Shown here in pieces: positions 52,182-61,721 of a DNA stretch of 64,000 bases (position 1 is its first letter; each line of letters starts with the position of its first letter). This DNA comes from Prevotella sp. Its GTDB lineage: Bacteria; Bacteroidota; Bacteroidia; Bacteroidales; Bacteroidaceae. A program made the position numbers and the translations under genes. Location: assembly GCA_017443345.1 (NCBI GenBank), contig JAFSNR010000029.1:1-64000 (forward strand). The letters are read 5' to 3'. The notes beneath the pieces were generated by a model. The model saw only the letters and a list, made by a program, of their open reading frames with translations, ran no database searches and had not been told where the DNA came from.

Positions 52182-53363
52182 TTAGTTTTCAATAAACATG
52201 TATTGACCTGTGATATCATTCAAGAATACCTTATAAGAGCCAGCCTTGTAAGGAATATTAGGACCGTTCTGAGTACCCTGTCCGTATGGGAAGTCGGCAG
52301 CACCCCAGTTGAAATCCCAGCCTCCGTCGGCAGCAAACTTCATTTCGCCATCATCACCAGCCTGGAAGGTTGCTGTCCATGCATGGTTCTCGCCACCATA
52401 GGTGTCGAAGCCTGTCATGAGGTTGGCATTGACATCCCAATCGTTGTATCCACCAGGCATACCCATAGCGGTAAATGCACGTGGTGTACCATCGTAAGGC
52501 TCAACGGTGAGTACGTTGTTCTTCGTATCGAGTTTCACGGTGTAGTAACCATCAGAAGCGACGGTGATGTTGCCAGAGCCGCCATCGTTCATGACGTAGC
52601 CTGCATCGCCTGCACCCCACTGGTCATCCCACTTTCCAGGAATCTTAATGAGCTTAAAGCCCTTACCGGCTGGGAAGAAGCCTGTATAGCTGATGACACC
52701 CTTGCCTGTTACCTTGTCGTAAGTCTCTCCACCAATAGTCATCAATGGGAAGATGGCGGTACCGATACCATCCACAGAGTTGTTCCATGAACCATCGCCA
52801 ATGCACTCTCCAACGAGATACCAGAGCTCAGGAGCTGCATCGGACAACAGGATGAAGTAAGGGTTAACCGTTACAGTCACCATATTAGAGTAAATGGTAG
52901 AAGCACCAGGGATAGAAGCCGCAGCACGTACATAGATGGACTGTGAGGCTGGCACTTTTCCCTCCTCCCATCTTGCTATCTGTACAAGATTGCGATCAAG
53001 CGCTGTTGCATCCATAGCACCCTTACCTCCCACAAGACCTGATGCGATAACAGCATAGTCGGGGATGGTGGCCCCACTCTCATCGGCATTGGCCTGATCG
53101 GTAGAGACCGTAAAGTTACCAGAGATTGACACCTGGAGATCGTAGCTGGCCTCAACAGGGAAACCATAGTCGGGCTGTGACCAGGTGAAAGGCAGCTCAG
53201 TGGAGTTCGCCAGATTAATGGTCTGAGCGGCATATCCGGGTTCGTTGAGCACGAACGTCGAAGGCTGCTGTAGCGTTGGGTTGGAGTCATTGTCGTCTGC
53301 ACAAGCAGCAAACAGCCCCACGCTACACATCAGCAGCAATGTTGATTTCAAAATATTCTTCAT
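52182..53363 (-). CDS. SusE-like outer-membrane starch-binding lipoprotein
   Basis: 393 residues with a lipoprotein signal (GLFAACADD). The SusE N-terminal domain (about 30-140: FVLNEPGYAAQTINLANS, LPFTWSQPDYGFPVEASYDL) is followed by two starch-binding type modules (WYLVGECIGDGSWNNS, TAMGMPGGYNDWDVNANLMT) ending in GQYMFIEN. It is co-transcribed with the SusD gene 48 bases upstream and the SusF-like gene downstream. Confidence 0.87.
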   Translation of the reverse strand: MKNILKSTLLLMCSVGLFAACADDNDSNPTLQQPSTFVLNEPGYAAQTINLANSTELPFTWSQPDYGFPVEASYDLQVSISGNFTVSTDQANADESGATIPDYAVIASGLVGGKGAMDATALDRNLVQIARWEEGKVPASQSIYVRAAASIPGASTIYSNMVTVTVNPYFILLSDAAPELWYLVGECIGDGSWNNSVDGIGTAIFPLMTIGGETYDKVTGKGVISYTGFFPAGKGFKLIKIPGKWDDQWGAGDAGYVMNDGGSGNITVASDGYYTVKLDTKNNVLTVEPYDGTPRAFTAMGMPGGYNDWDVNANLMTGFDTYGGENHAWTATFQAGDDGEMKFAADGGWDFNWGAADFPYGQGTQNGPNIPYKAGSYKVFLNDITGQYMFIEN

Positions 53364-53411
53364 TGTCGTATACTTTTTTACCTTTATACTTGTTTACCTT
53401 TTTCACTGCCA

Positions 53412-55007
53412 TTAGTTAGCATAGCCAGGATTCTGAACCAAATTGGGGTTGGCATTCAGATCGGTGCTTGGAATAGCGAAGAGATTCTTGTAAGCTTCGA
53501 AATTGCGGCCTGCAAAAGAACCACCCTTCCACTGCCATGTGTAGTCGGAACTGCCTCCGAACTTGCCGAAACGGATAAGGTCCATTCGGCGACGACCCTC
53601 ATAGTAGAATTCACGACACCACTCGTCGCAGATGTCGTCGAGCGTATAGCTATCTTTCGTTGAAGCGTTGGCACGTGTACGGAGAGCATTGATGGCACTG
53701 GCAGCATCACCTGTGGCACTTCCACCATTCTGGCGAGCCTGAGCCTCTGCATAAGTCAGATAAGCCTCTGCTACGCGGAGCATGAAGAAGTCGGCATCAG
53801 GGAACTGTGCACTGCTAGTAGAGGCTCCTGTTGTGGTGAAGTTATTGAACTTAGCCACTGCAAAGCCATTCTTGAATGCGCTGACATCAGTATTGTCGAT
53901 GGTACGTCCACGAGAATCGATGATGGCACGGTCGTCACCAGCAGCCTTGGCGAAATCCTTAGGACCAGCCTCAGGAGCATTTCCCTTGGGGAACCATTTA
54001 GCAATCAGTTCAGGACGTGCGCGGTTACCACCCCAGGTCTCTGTTGTACCATTCGAGTCAGTCATGTCTGCATCATGAGTAGATGCGATCAGGAAGAGGG
54101 ATGTACCCCAAGAAGTAGTACGAACACCATCCTGCAGGATAGGGAAGATAGCCTCATAAGCGGCAGAGGTCTCACCATTGTCACCCATGAACAGCATCTG
54201 GTAAGCACTCCATGAGCCTGCGCCAGAGGTGTTGAGCTTGTAGCTTGAGTTGATCACCTGCTGGGCATACTGAGCAGCCTTACCATACTGGGCTGAACCC
54301 GTATAGACTTCAGCGTTCAGATAGAGGCGAGCCAGCAACATCCAGGCAGCAGCCTTGTCTACACGACCATAGCCGGCATCAGATGATTTCTTGGCAACAG
54401 CAGCACTCAGCTGAGGCTCAATCTCGAGGAGCTCACTTTCAACAAAGTTGAACATCTCCGAACGAGAGTACTGTGCAGGTTTCTCTGAAGTGATGCCTGT
54501 AACGAAGGGCACATTGCCCCAGCCGTCCAGCAGCAGGAAATAATCCAAAGCGCGGAGGAAGCGAATCTCAGCCGTCATTGTAGCATTATAGTCACCAAAC
54601 TCCTGCAGATACTGGTTGCAGAAAGAGATACCTGTATAGAGACGATAGTAGTAACCACGAAGCATCGGGTGAGATGCATCGTATGTGTTGTAACAGAAGT
54701 TGGCAATACCTTCGTCACCCCATCCACAGATAGACTCATCAGTGGTAAGCTCATTAGCGTTCCACATCTGACGTACGAATCCTGATGTACCACCGTCGAT
54801 ACCGTCGACATCGCAGTCACCGTTGGCACCGCCATTACCTGCCACGGCAATATTGGCATAGCACTTGTTGAAGAGTGCCTCAGGCTGAATATTCGTTTCC
54901 AGGTTAGGATCGATAGGCGTTACATCCAGATCCTTCGTGCAGGAATTCAGTCCTACTGCCAGAAAGAGGGCAGCTGCCGGAATGATATTTTTGATATATG
55001 TTTTCAT
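53412..55007 (-). CDS. susD: SusD/RagB family glycan-binding lipoprotein
   Basis: 531 residues with a lipoprotein signal (AVGLNSCTKDLDV). TPR-like helices (ALDYFLLLDGWGNVPFVTG, RVDKAAAWMLLARLYLNAEV), FMLRVAEAYLTYAEAQARQN, and the C-terminal signature EWCREFYYEGRRRMDLIRFG of the RagB/SusD family are present. It forms the lid of the SusC transporter and binds malto-oligosaccharides or related glycans. Spacing to the SusC gene is 19 bases. Confidence 0.93.
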   Translation of the reverse strand: MKTYIKNIIPAAALFLAVGLNSCTKDLDVTPIDPNLETNIQPEALFNKCYANIAVAGNGGANGDCDVDGIDGGTSGFVRQMWNANELTTDESICGWGDEGIANFCYNTYDASHPMLRGYYYRLYTGISFCNQYLQEFGDYNATMTAEIRFLRALDYFLLLDGWGNVPFVTGITSEKPAQYSRSEMFNFVESELLEIEPQLSAAVAKKSSDAGYGRVDKAAAWMLLARLYLNAEVYTGSAQYGKAAQYAQQVINSSYKLNTSGAGSWSAYQMLFMGDNGETSAAYEAIFPILQDGVRTTSWGTSLFLIASTHDADMTDSNGTTETWGGNRARPELIAKWFPKGNAPEAGPKDFAKAAGDDRAIIDSRGRTIDNTDVSAFKNGFAVAKFNNFTTTGASTSSAQFPDADFFMLRVAEAYLTYAEAQARQNGGSATGDAASAINALRTRANASTKDSYTLDDICDEWCREFYYEGRRRMDLIRFGKFGGSSDYTWQWKGGSFAGRNFEAYKNLFAIPSTDLNANPNLVQNPGYAN

Positions 55008-55026
55008 TTTACCTTTGTTTTATTAT

Positions 55027-58000
55027 TTAGAAGTTCAGATTCAAACCGAGGATGAATGAGATAGGACGGGGATAGAGATTGTTGTCAATACCGCCGAACA
55101 CTTCTGGATCGATACCCTTATACTTGGTGATGCAGAATACATTGGAAGCCGAGGCGTAGATACGACCTGCAATTCCTTTGTAACTTCCACCCTTGAAGAG
55201 CTTATCGAAGCTGTAACCCAGTGTGATGTTATCGCACTTCAGGAACGAACCATTCTGTACCCAGTGGTCAGAAAGCTTAGCCTCCAGATCATAGGTCTGC
55301 CAGTTGTAGTCAAGTGCTGCAACAGGACGGTTGCCATAGAAGTTGTTACCACCAGAGTAAAGCTCGGCAGCACTCATGTTGACATTACCCGACATCAGGT
55401 TGTTGAATACATAATTGCCGAGGCTGGCACGGAGCGTGAAACCGAAGTCCCATGTCTTGTACTCCAGACGTGAGCTCAGACCCATCGTCACAGGAGCCAT
55501 CGGGCTCTTATAGAAGTACTTGTCTGACTCTGTGATGACACCATCACCGTTACGATCGACTACCAAACCCTCGATGGGCTTGCCTGCCTGGTCGTAAACC
55601 TGCTGATATACATAGTAAGAGTTTGCAGGATGATCTACAGCGTGAGCCTGTGCGTAAACACCAGTACCACCACCAATTCCTCCAGTAGCAACAGGCTGTC
55701 CATCACCTGTCAACTCCGTAATCTTGTTCTTATTATAGGTGAAGTTATAGTCGAGAGTCCAGTACCAGTTGTCTGTCTGGATGGGCTTCAGGCCAATAGT
55801 AACCTCGACACCCTTGTTCTCCATTGAACCGATATTGGTCATCACACGGTTCTTGAAGTTAGTTCCAGCAGCCATATCCGACTCATTGAGCAGATCGGTA
55901 GTCTTACGATAATAAACATCAACACCTACTGTGAAACGCTGGTTCCATGCACCGAAGTCGAAACCTACGTTATAGGTATCAGTGGTCTCCCACTTCAGGT
56001 TTGGATCGTAAGCCACAGGGCGTGCCAGTGAGCCATTACCTAACAAGTCATAGTAACTTCCTACACCTGTGTTCATGCTATAGATAGCGAAGTAGTTGTA
56101 GTCGCCGATACCATCCTGCTGACCTGTCTTACCATAGCTCAGACGAATCTTCAGGTCTGAGAGCCAATTAACGTTCTTAAGGAACTTCTCCTCGCTCATC
56201 TTATAAGCCAAGGCTGCTGAGGGGAAGAGTGCCCAGTGATCCTTGAAGCGTGAAGAACCGTCGTCACGAAGTGTAGCTGTCAGATAGTAACGATCCATGA
56301 GGATATAGTTCATACGTCCGAAGAAAGATACAAGGTAGTTCTCTGTCTTGTAGTTGTAAATCGACCAGTCATGATACTTGCCTGGATTTTCAAGGTTGGT
56401 ATCAGGATAAGCGCCCCAATAGCTGTTCTGCTGCTTACGCCAGAAGTGCTGCCACTCATAACCAGCCATGATATCGAAATGGTGAATCTTGGAGAAATCC
56501 TTATAGTACTGAGCATAACCAGAGAGTGTCAGATTGCGCTTGTTGATCTTGTCCCATCCGTGTGAGCCGTAATAGATGGCTGCAGGAGATGAACGGTCAA
56601 CGTCAGTCCACTGCTTACCTTCAGAGATGTCAGCACCCAAAGTCAGGTGGAGGCGCAGATCCTCGAAACCGTGAATCTTATAGTCGATGTCGGCATTGCC
56701 AATGAATGAGCGACTGATGGCTCGGTCATCATTCAGGTTGAGCAGTGCCACGGGGTTTGCTGTAGCATTACGGTTGTAAGTGTTAGGCCATGCAGGGTCG
56801 TTGAGTGACTCACCAGGAACCTTCCACTCCGTATAGCCACCGAAGTTAGCAGCATCAGATGATGTGGTGTCATAGATGGGCTTTGTAGGATCGTATGCCA
56901 AGGCTGCACCGATGGCACCTGTGTTGGCATACTCGGTCCTGGCCCACATACCCTTGGCATTGAGGTTCAGAACCAGATGGTCGTTGAGCAATGAGGGGTT
57001 CAGATTGATGGCTCCAGTGAAACGTTTAAAGTCAGAAGTCTTCAGGATACCCTGCTGATCTGTATAACCAACAGAGAAGCGATAAGGAACAAGGCCTGCA
57101 GCACCTGCCAACGTTACGTTGTGGTCGTGGCTCCATGCGGTGCGGTAGATCTCATTCTGCCAATCGGTGTTGGCATCACCTAATGCTGCCATCGCAGCCT
57201 CCTCGCGGGCATTACCTTTATAAAGCTGTGTGGCAAAAGCACGATACTGGTCACCATCCATCACTTCGATCAGCTTCTTCTTCTTACTCATCGTTACGCT
57301 TCCTGAGTAAGATACCTGAGGAGCAGAACCCTTGCGGCCTTTCTTCGTGGTGATGATGATAACACCATTAGAACCACGGCTACCGTAGATAGCGGTGGCA
57401 GACGCATCCTTCAGTACGTTGAACGACTCGATATCCTGCGGGTTAACCATTGAGAGGGGGTTAGCAAGACCCTTCACACCGTTGTTGTCCATAGGCACAC
57501 CGTCAATCACAACCAGTGGACTGTTAGAGGCGTTCAATGATGATCCACCACGAATACGAATGGTAGAACCACCACCAGGGGTACCACCATCACTCGTCAC
57601 GTTCACACCAGCGATCTTACCCTGCATCATGTCCTGGGCGTTTACCACGAGACCCTTGTTCTTCGTATCCGGCTTCAAGGCCGTTACAGATCCCGTCAAA
57701 TCGCTTTTCTTTACTGCACCATAACCGATGACCACCACTTCGTTCAGAACAGCGGCATCATCCTGCAGTGTAACTTCTACTGTAGGAGCAGCTTTTACCT
57801 TCTGCGGCTGGTAGCCGATGTAGGTAATGGTAATGTCTGCACCCTGATTAGCTTTCAAGACGAAATTACCGTCGAAATCAGTCACTGTCGCGGTTTGTGT
57901 ACCGTCCACGCGAACTGTTGCGCCGATAATGGGTTCGCCTGTAGCATCTTTCACATGTCCTTTGACATCAATCTGAGCAAAGGCACTTACCGATAAGAGC

Positions 58001-58059
58001 AGCCCGAATATAAGGCCAAGCATCCTAAGCGGAAATTGAATGTTTACCTGCTTCATCAT
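55027..58059 (-). CDS. susC: SusC/RagA family TonB-linked outer-membrane transporter
   Basis: 1010 residues; the start is one of two adjacent ATGs (58059 or 58056). The signal peptide (VSAFAQIDV) is followed by a carboxypeptidase-D-like regulatory domain (GHVKDATGEPIIGATVRVDG), a TonB box region and plug (EVVVIGYGAVKKSDLTGSV, IRGGSSLNASNSPLVVIDG, GSRGSNGVIIITTKKGRKG) and a 22-strand barrel closing ISFILGLNLNF. It imports oligosaccharides captured by SusD. A promoter (CAAAGATA, 58129-58136) lies 70 bases upstream and a LacI-type operator 55 bases beyond that. Confidence 0.94.
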   Translation of the reverse strand: MMKQVNIQFPLRMLGLIFGLLLSVSAFAQIDVKGHVKDATGEPIIGATVRVDGTQTATVTDFDGNFVLKANQGADITITYIGYQPQKVKAAPTVEVTLQDDAAVLNEVVVIGYGAVKKSDLTGSVTALKPDTKNKGLVVNAQDMMQGKIAGVNVTSDGGTPGGGSTIRIRGGSSLNASNSPLVVIDGVPMDNNGVKGLANPLSMVNPQDIESFNVLKDASATAIYGSRGSNGVIIITTKKGRKGSAPQVSYSGSVTMSKKKKLIEVMDGDQYRAFATQLYKGNAREEAAMAALGDANTDWQNEIYRTAWSHDHNVTLAGAAGLVPYRFSVGYTDQQGILKTSDFKRFTGAINLNPSLLNDHLVLNLNAKGMWARTEYANTGAIGAALAYDPTKPIYDTTSSDAANFGGYTEWKVPGESLNDPAWPNTYNRNATANPVALLNLNDDRAISRSFIGNADIDYKIHGFEDLRLHLTLGADISEGKQWTDVDRSSPAAIYYGSHGWDKINKRNLTLSGYAQYYKDFSKIHHFDIMAGYEWQHFWRKQQNSYWGAYPDTNLENPGKYHDWSIYNYKTENYLVSFFGRMNYILMDRYYLTATLRDDGSSRFKDHWALFPSAALAYKMSEEKFLKNVNWLSDLKIRLSYGKTGQQDGIGDYNYFAIYSMNTGVGSYYDLLGNGSLARPVAYDPNLKWETTDTYNVGFDFGAWNQRFTVGVDVYYRKTTDLLNESDMAAGTNFKNRVMTNIGSMENKGVEVTIGLKPIQTDNWYWTLDYNFTYNKNKITELTGDGQPVATGGIGGGTGVYAQAHAVDHPANSYYVYQQVYDQAGKPIEGLVVDRNGDGVITESDKYFYKSPMAPVTMGLSSRLEYKTWDFGFTLRASLGNYVFNNLMSGNVNMSAAELYSGGNNFYGNRPVAALDYNWQTYDLEAKLSDHWVQNGSFLKCDNITLGYSFDKLFKGGSYKGIAGRIYASASNVFCITKYKGIDPEVFGGIDNNLYPRPISFILGLNLNF

Positions 58060-58128
58060 TACTTTTAATTAGAGTTAATTTGTTATTGTTATATCGTTTG
58101 AAATTCTTAGGCACAGCTTTCTACGGTG

Positions 58129-58136
58129 CAAAGATA
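58129..58136 (-). promoter_or_regulatory. -7 promoter box for the susC operon
   Basis: CAAAGATA reads TATCTTTG on the minus strand. Confidence 0.65.
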
Positions 58137-58190
58137 AATTTCTTTTCAATAGATTGTACTTTTTTTTGCTAAAAAATTAATAATTGTGCA

Positions 58191-58206
58191 ATGCAAACGT
58201 TTGCAT
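58191..58206. promoter_or_regulatory. LacI-family operator between susC and the lacI-type gene
   Basis: ATGCAAACGTTTGCAT is a perfect 16-bp palindrome with the central CG and half-sites typical of LacI/GalR family operators (GCAAACGTTTGC). It lies upstream of both -7 boxes (58129-58136 and 58262-58269), so the regulator could control both directions. Confidence 0.85.
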
Positions 58207-58261
58207 GCGTGCGTACTTATATTAAAAGTTAAAGAAAATACACATTATTAGTTTTTTTTAG

Positions 58262-58269
58262 TACCTTTG
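58262..58269 (+). promoter_or_regulatory. -7 promoter box for the lacI-type gene
   Basis: TACCTTTG matches TAnnTTTG, 23 bases before ATG 58293. Confidence 0.6.
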
Positions 58270-58292
58270 CATCGTGAATAATTCAAAAACCG

Positions 58293-59318
58293 ATGGACGA
58301 TAAAGCCCCCATGACGATGAAAGACATTGCAAAGGAGTTCGGAATCTCCGTTGCAACTGTGTCGCGAGCCCTGAAGGATTCGCCTCGTATCAGCGAGGAA
58401 CGACGTAAGGCCATTCAACAGTATGCCCGTGAGCACAACTTTTATCCCAATATCATCGGAGCGGTCCTGCGCCACAGCCGCGTGATGCCCCAGCGCATCA
58501 TTGGAGTCATCGTGCCTGAGTTTACACATTATTATTTCTCTTCTATTCTGACAGGTATCGAGGAGACGGCAGCAGCCCGTGGCTATCGCATCATGGTGGC
58601 ACTCAGCGGAGAACGTTATGAGCACGAGGTGCGCATCTGCGAGAATTTCCATCGTTATAAGGTCTGTGGGGTCATCGTCTCACAGGCGAAGGACACGAAG
58701 AACTACGACCATTATCAGAGACTGCTCGATGCAGGCATACCCTTGGTTTTCTACGACCGTATCTGTACGGGAGTGAACGCCAGTCGCGTGGTGGTCGATG
58801 ACTATATGGGTGCCTATAATGCTGTGTCTCACCTGATTGAGACTGGTTGCAAGCGCATCGCCTTCTATGGCTCCCCCATGCAACTCGAGATTTCAAAGAA
58901 CCGCTTCAATGGTTATAAGGATGCCCTACTCAAGCATGGCCTTCCTTTCGACGAAAGCATTACCCGTGTGTGTGACAATCGGGCTGATGCAGAGAGGATA
59001 ACCCCCGAGATGCTGGCTCTTGACGAAAGGCCAGATGCTTTCTTTGCCGTCAACGATGATACAGCCATCGGCATTCTCTATACGGTGAAGCGCGCAGGAC
59101 TCAGCGTACCTGAAGACATCTCGATCTGTGGCTTTACCAACGGACAGCGCGCCGTGGCCTGCGATCCCATGCTGACAACAGTGGAACAACGAGGTCACAG
59201 AGTGGGCGAAGAGGCTGCCCAGATCCTGATGGATAAAGTAGAGGGGCTTAGTCCGCTCGAAAAAGTGGAAAAGCGCATTGTGCGCACCCGTCTGGTCATC
59301 AGAGGAACATCAAAGTAG
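58293..59318 (+). CDS. LacI family transcriptional regulator of the Sus operon
   Basis: 341 residues. The N-terminal helix-turn-helix is MTMKDIAKEFGISVATVSRA with hinge helix NIIGAVLRHSR. The periplasmic-binding-protein-like effector domain has IIGVIVPEFTHYYFSSIL, GVIVSQAKDTKNYDHYQRLL, IPLVFYDRICTGVNASRVVV and DAFFAVNDDTAIGILYTVKR. It probably binds the palindrome at 58191-58206 and responds to a maltodextrin-derived sugar. The classical SusR regulator is absent. The MFS gene follows after a heptad tract. Confidence 0.92.
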   Translation: MDDKAPMTMKDIAKEFGISVATVSRALKDSPRISEERRKAIQQYAREHNFYPNIIGAVLRHSRVMPQRIIGVIVPEFTHYYFSSILTGIEETAAARGYRIMVALSGERYEHEVRICENFHRYKVCGVIVSQAKDTKNYDHYQRLLDAGIPLVFYDRICTGVNASRVVVDDYMGAYNAVSHLIETGCKRIAFYGSPMQLEISKNRFNGYKDALLKHGLPFDESITRVCDNRADAERITPEMLALDERPDAFFAVNDDTAIGILYTVKRAGLSVPEDISICGFTNGQRAVACDPMLTTVEQRGHRVGEEAAQILMDKVEGLSPLEKVEKRIVRTRLVIRGTSK

Positions 59319-59350
59319 TGAAAAGTGAAAAGTTTAAAGTATAAAGTTTA
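59316..59350. repeat. 35-bp heptad element between the lacI-type and MFS genes
   Basis: Five 7-base units: tagtgaa aagtgaa aagttta aagtata aagttta. It covers the whole spacer, from the stop codon of the regulator to just before the MFS ATG at 59356. Confidence 0.8.
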
Positions 59351-59355
59351 TAGAG

Positions 59356-60657
59356 ATGAAACAAAAACCTGATCTTTCCTTTTGGAATCTGTGGAATCTG
59401 AGCTTCGGATTCTTTGGTGTGCAAATTGCATACGCGCTGCAGAGTGCAAACATCTCGCGCATCTTCGCAACATTGGGCGCTGACCCTCACAACCTCAGTT
59501 ATTTCTGGATCCTGCCGCCACTGATGGGTATCCTTGTGCAACCGATTGTCGGAACTCTGAGCGACAAGACGTGGACGCGCTTCGGACGTCGTATACCTTA
59601 TTTATTTATAGGTGCGGCTGTAGCCGTTCTGGTGATGTGCCTGCTGCCCAACTCTGGATCCCTCGGACTGACCATCAGCGCTGCCATGATCTTCGGACTG
59701 GTTGCACTGATGTTCCTCGATACAAGTATCAACATGGCCATGCAGCCGTTTAAGATGCTGGTGGGCGACATGGTGAACGAGAAGCAGAAGGCCAAGGCCT
59801 ACTCCATCCAGTCGTTCCTCTGCAATGCTGGCAGCGTCATGGGCTATGTGTTCCCCTTTGTCTTCACGTTTATCGGCATCAGCAATGTGGCTGAAAAGGG
59901 TGTAGTGCCCGATTCTGTCATCTGGTCGTTCTATATCGGAGCCGCCATCCTGATCCTCTGCGTCATCTATACTACGATGAAAGTGAAAGAGTGGAATCCA
60001 CAGGACTATGCAGAGTACAACCCCGTTTCAGAGGAGAAGGAGGAGAGTGCCAACTGGATTACCTTGTTGAAGAATGCGCCGTCGACCTTCTGGAAGGTGG
60101 GACTCGTGCAGTTCTTCTCATGGGCAGCCATGCTCTACATGTGGAACTATACAACGGGCGCCATCGCCGAAGTGGTGTGGAATACCACTGACGCCTCGAG
60201 TGAGGCCTTTCAGGAGGCAGGCAACTGGACGGGTATCCTCTTTGCTGTTCAGGCTGTGGGCTCCGTAATATGGGCTGCCTTGCTGCCACAGTTCAAGAAC
60301 ACGAAACTGGCCTATTCCGTCAGTCTGATTATTGGTGCCATTGGTTTCTGCATGGTACCTTATATCCACGATCAGTATCTGCAGTTCGTACCCTTCCTCA
60401 TGATTGGCTGTGCGTGGGCTGCCATGCTGGCGATGCCATTTACGTTCGTCACCAATGCCCTGCAGGGTTACGGCCACATGGGTGCCTATCTGGGACTCTT
60501 TAACGGCACCATCTGTATCCCGCAGATTATTGCTGCACTCTGTGGTGGAACCATCCTTTCAGTAGTGGGTCACCACCAGTCTACCATGATGGTTGTGGCT
60601 GGCGTCAGCTTCCTGATAGCCTCCGTCTGCGTGTTTGTGATTAAGGACAGGAAATAG
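59356..60657 (+). CDS. MFS sugar transporter (maltose/sucrose:cation symporter type)
   Basis: 433 residues with about 12 membrane segments. It is of the SLC45/GPH-like MFS group used for maltose in Bacteroidetes: LWNLSFGFFGVQIAYALQSA, GILVQPIVGTLSDKTWTRFG plus RRIPYLFIGAA (the conserved DxTWTRxGRR loop), LDTSINMAMQPFKMLVGDMV, and FFSWAAMLYMWNYTTGAIAE. It would carry the disaccharides made in the periplasm across the inner membrane. It is in the same transcript as the LacI-type regulator. Confidence 0.9.
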   Translation: MKQKPDLSFWNLWNLSFGFFGVQIAYALQSANISRIFATLGADPHNLSYFWILPPLMGILVQPIVGTLSDKTWTRFGRRIPYLFIGAAVAVLVMCLLPNSGSLGLTISAAMIFGLVALMFLDTSINMAMQPFKMLVGDMVNEKQKAKAYSIQSFLCNAGSVMGYVFPFVFTFIGISNVAEKGVVPDSVIWSFYIGAAILILCVIYTTMKVKEWNPQDYAEYNPVSEEKEESANWITLLKNAPSTFWKVGLVQFFSWAAMLYMWNYTTGAIAEVVWNTTDASSEAFQEAGNWTGILFAVQAVGSVIWAALLPQFKNTKLAYSVSLIIGAIGFCMVPYIHDQYLQFVPFLMIGCAWAAMLAMPFTFVTNALQGYGHMGAYLGLFNGTICIPQIIAALCGGTILSVVGHHQSTMMVVAGVSFLIASVCVFVIKDRK

Positions 60658-60663
60658 CAGAGA

Positions 60664-61686
60664 TTATTTCTCCATCAGCTTTCGGAAGATGAGGAGATAG
60701 TCCTGAGCAGCCAGCTTGTCGCTGTAGCCGTAATCAATCTCTTCGGCGTTGCTTTTCACCTCGAAGCAACGCCCTTTTTCGTTGTAGTAGTAGCGCCACT
60801 CACGCGTCTCATTCTCTTCCTGACCTCGTGAGTACGAGAAGACGAGCTTCGTGGTCTTCGGCTCAAAGAGGAACTCTCCGTAATGATCGAAGCCCATGGC
60901 ATAACGATGCTGCGAGATGAAGTAGGGAGTTGTGTTTGAATCGAAGTAGATGTGGTGCTCAACGGTTCTGGGTGGCCTCTCTTCGCCACCATCACGCACA
61001 GTAATGTGGATGCTGCGCTTACCCTCGTCCTTGGCATCGTCTTTGGCTACCTTGTCCTTCGCCTGAGCATAGAGGCTGCGGATATGCTTCAGACGTGCAG
61101 GGTTACCTACCACGAGACTGCTCTGGTCGTGATCGATCGAAGAGAGGTATTCCTTCGCGTTCACCATACGGAACACGTCTTTGAAGCGCCTGGCCTCCTC
61201 CTGCTCACTGTCAGCGTCACTCCAGCTGTTGGGCGTGTTGTGCTTCTGTTCGATGAGTTTGCCTGACTGATCATAGTAGTAACGCGACTCCACGACGAAG
61301 CCTGCATCCGTCTCGCCACGACGATAGCTGAACATGAGTGTACTGTCCTCTGGGTTCAGGAGCATCTCGTGGTACAATACGTGCTGGTGCGAGGTCCACT
61401 TCTCAATGATGAAATAGGGGCGCTTCACAGGCGTGTAGTCATGCTCGCTCTCATCGAAGTAGTAAGTGATTTCCGTCCAGTCGTAGATCTCACCGTCCTC
61501 GTCAGTCACATCGTTGACGACCACCTGCATATCCTTGGGCGAGCGACCGTTCTTTCCGTTCTGCTCCACCTTCTCCTTAGCCTTGGCATAGGCACTGCGG
61601 ATCTGTTTAATACGGGTATCCTTGTCCTGCGCCTGGACCGTAGCCAGCGACAGTATACACAAGAGTGAAATCAGGATTGTTCTCAT
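60664..61686 (-). CDS. Secreted protein of unknown function with two repeats
   Basis: 340 residues with a signal peptide (LATVQAQDK). Residues about 22-175 and 195-338 are related to each other: IKQIRSAYAKAKEKVEQNGK versus LKHIRSLYAQAKDKVAKDDA; TEITYYFDE and RPYFIIEKW versus EHHIYFDSN and TPYFISQHR; TLMFSYRRGET versus KLVFSYSRGQE; SRYYYDQSGKLIEQK versus WRYYYNEKGRCFEVK. It is therefore an internal duplication of one domain. No family is known to me. It converges on the MFS gene 6 bases away and lies 35 bases after the BtuC-like gene. Confidence 0.7.
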   Translation of the reverse strand: MRTILISLLCILSLATVQAQDKDTRIKQIRSAYAKAKEKVEQNGKNGRSPKDMQVVVNDVTDEDGEIYDWTEITYYFDESEHDYTPVKRPYFIIEKWTSHQHVLYHEMLLNPEDSTLMFSYRRGETDAGFVVESRYYYDQSGKLIEQKHNTPNSWSDADSEQEEARRFKDVFRMVNAKEYLSSIDHDQSSLVVGNPARLKHIRSLYAQAKDKVAKDDAKDEGKRSIHITVRDGGEERPPRTVEHHIYFDSNTTPYFISQHRYAMGFDHYGEFLFEPKTTKLVFSYSRGQEENETREWRYYYNEKGRCFEVKSNAEEIDYGYSDKLAAQDYLLIFRKLMEK

Positions 61687-61721
61687 AATGGTTTCAGTTT
61701 GATGGAATGATAGTTCGATTC

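Noticed and set aside
53369-53405. Further heptad tract between the SusE-like and SusD genes
   Set aside because: The spacer contains ttacctt/tttacct words, but the units do not keep a clear 7-base register, so I did not count it with the others.
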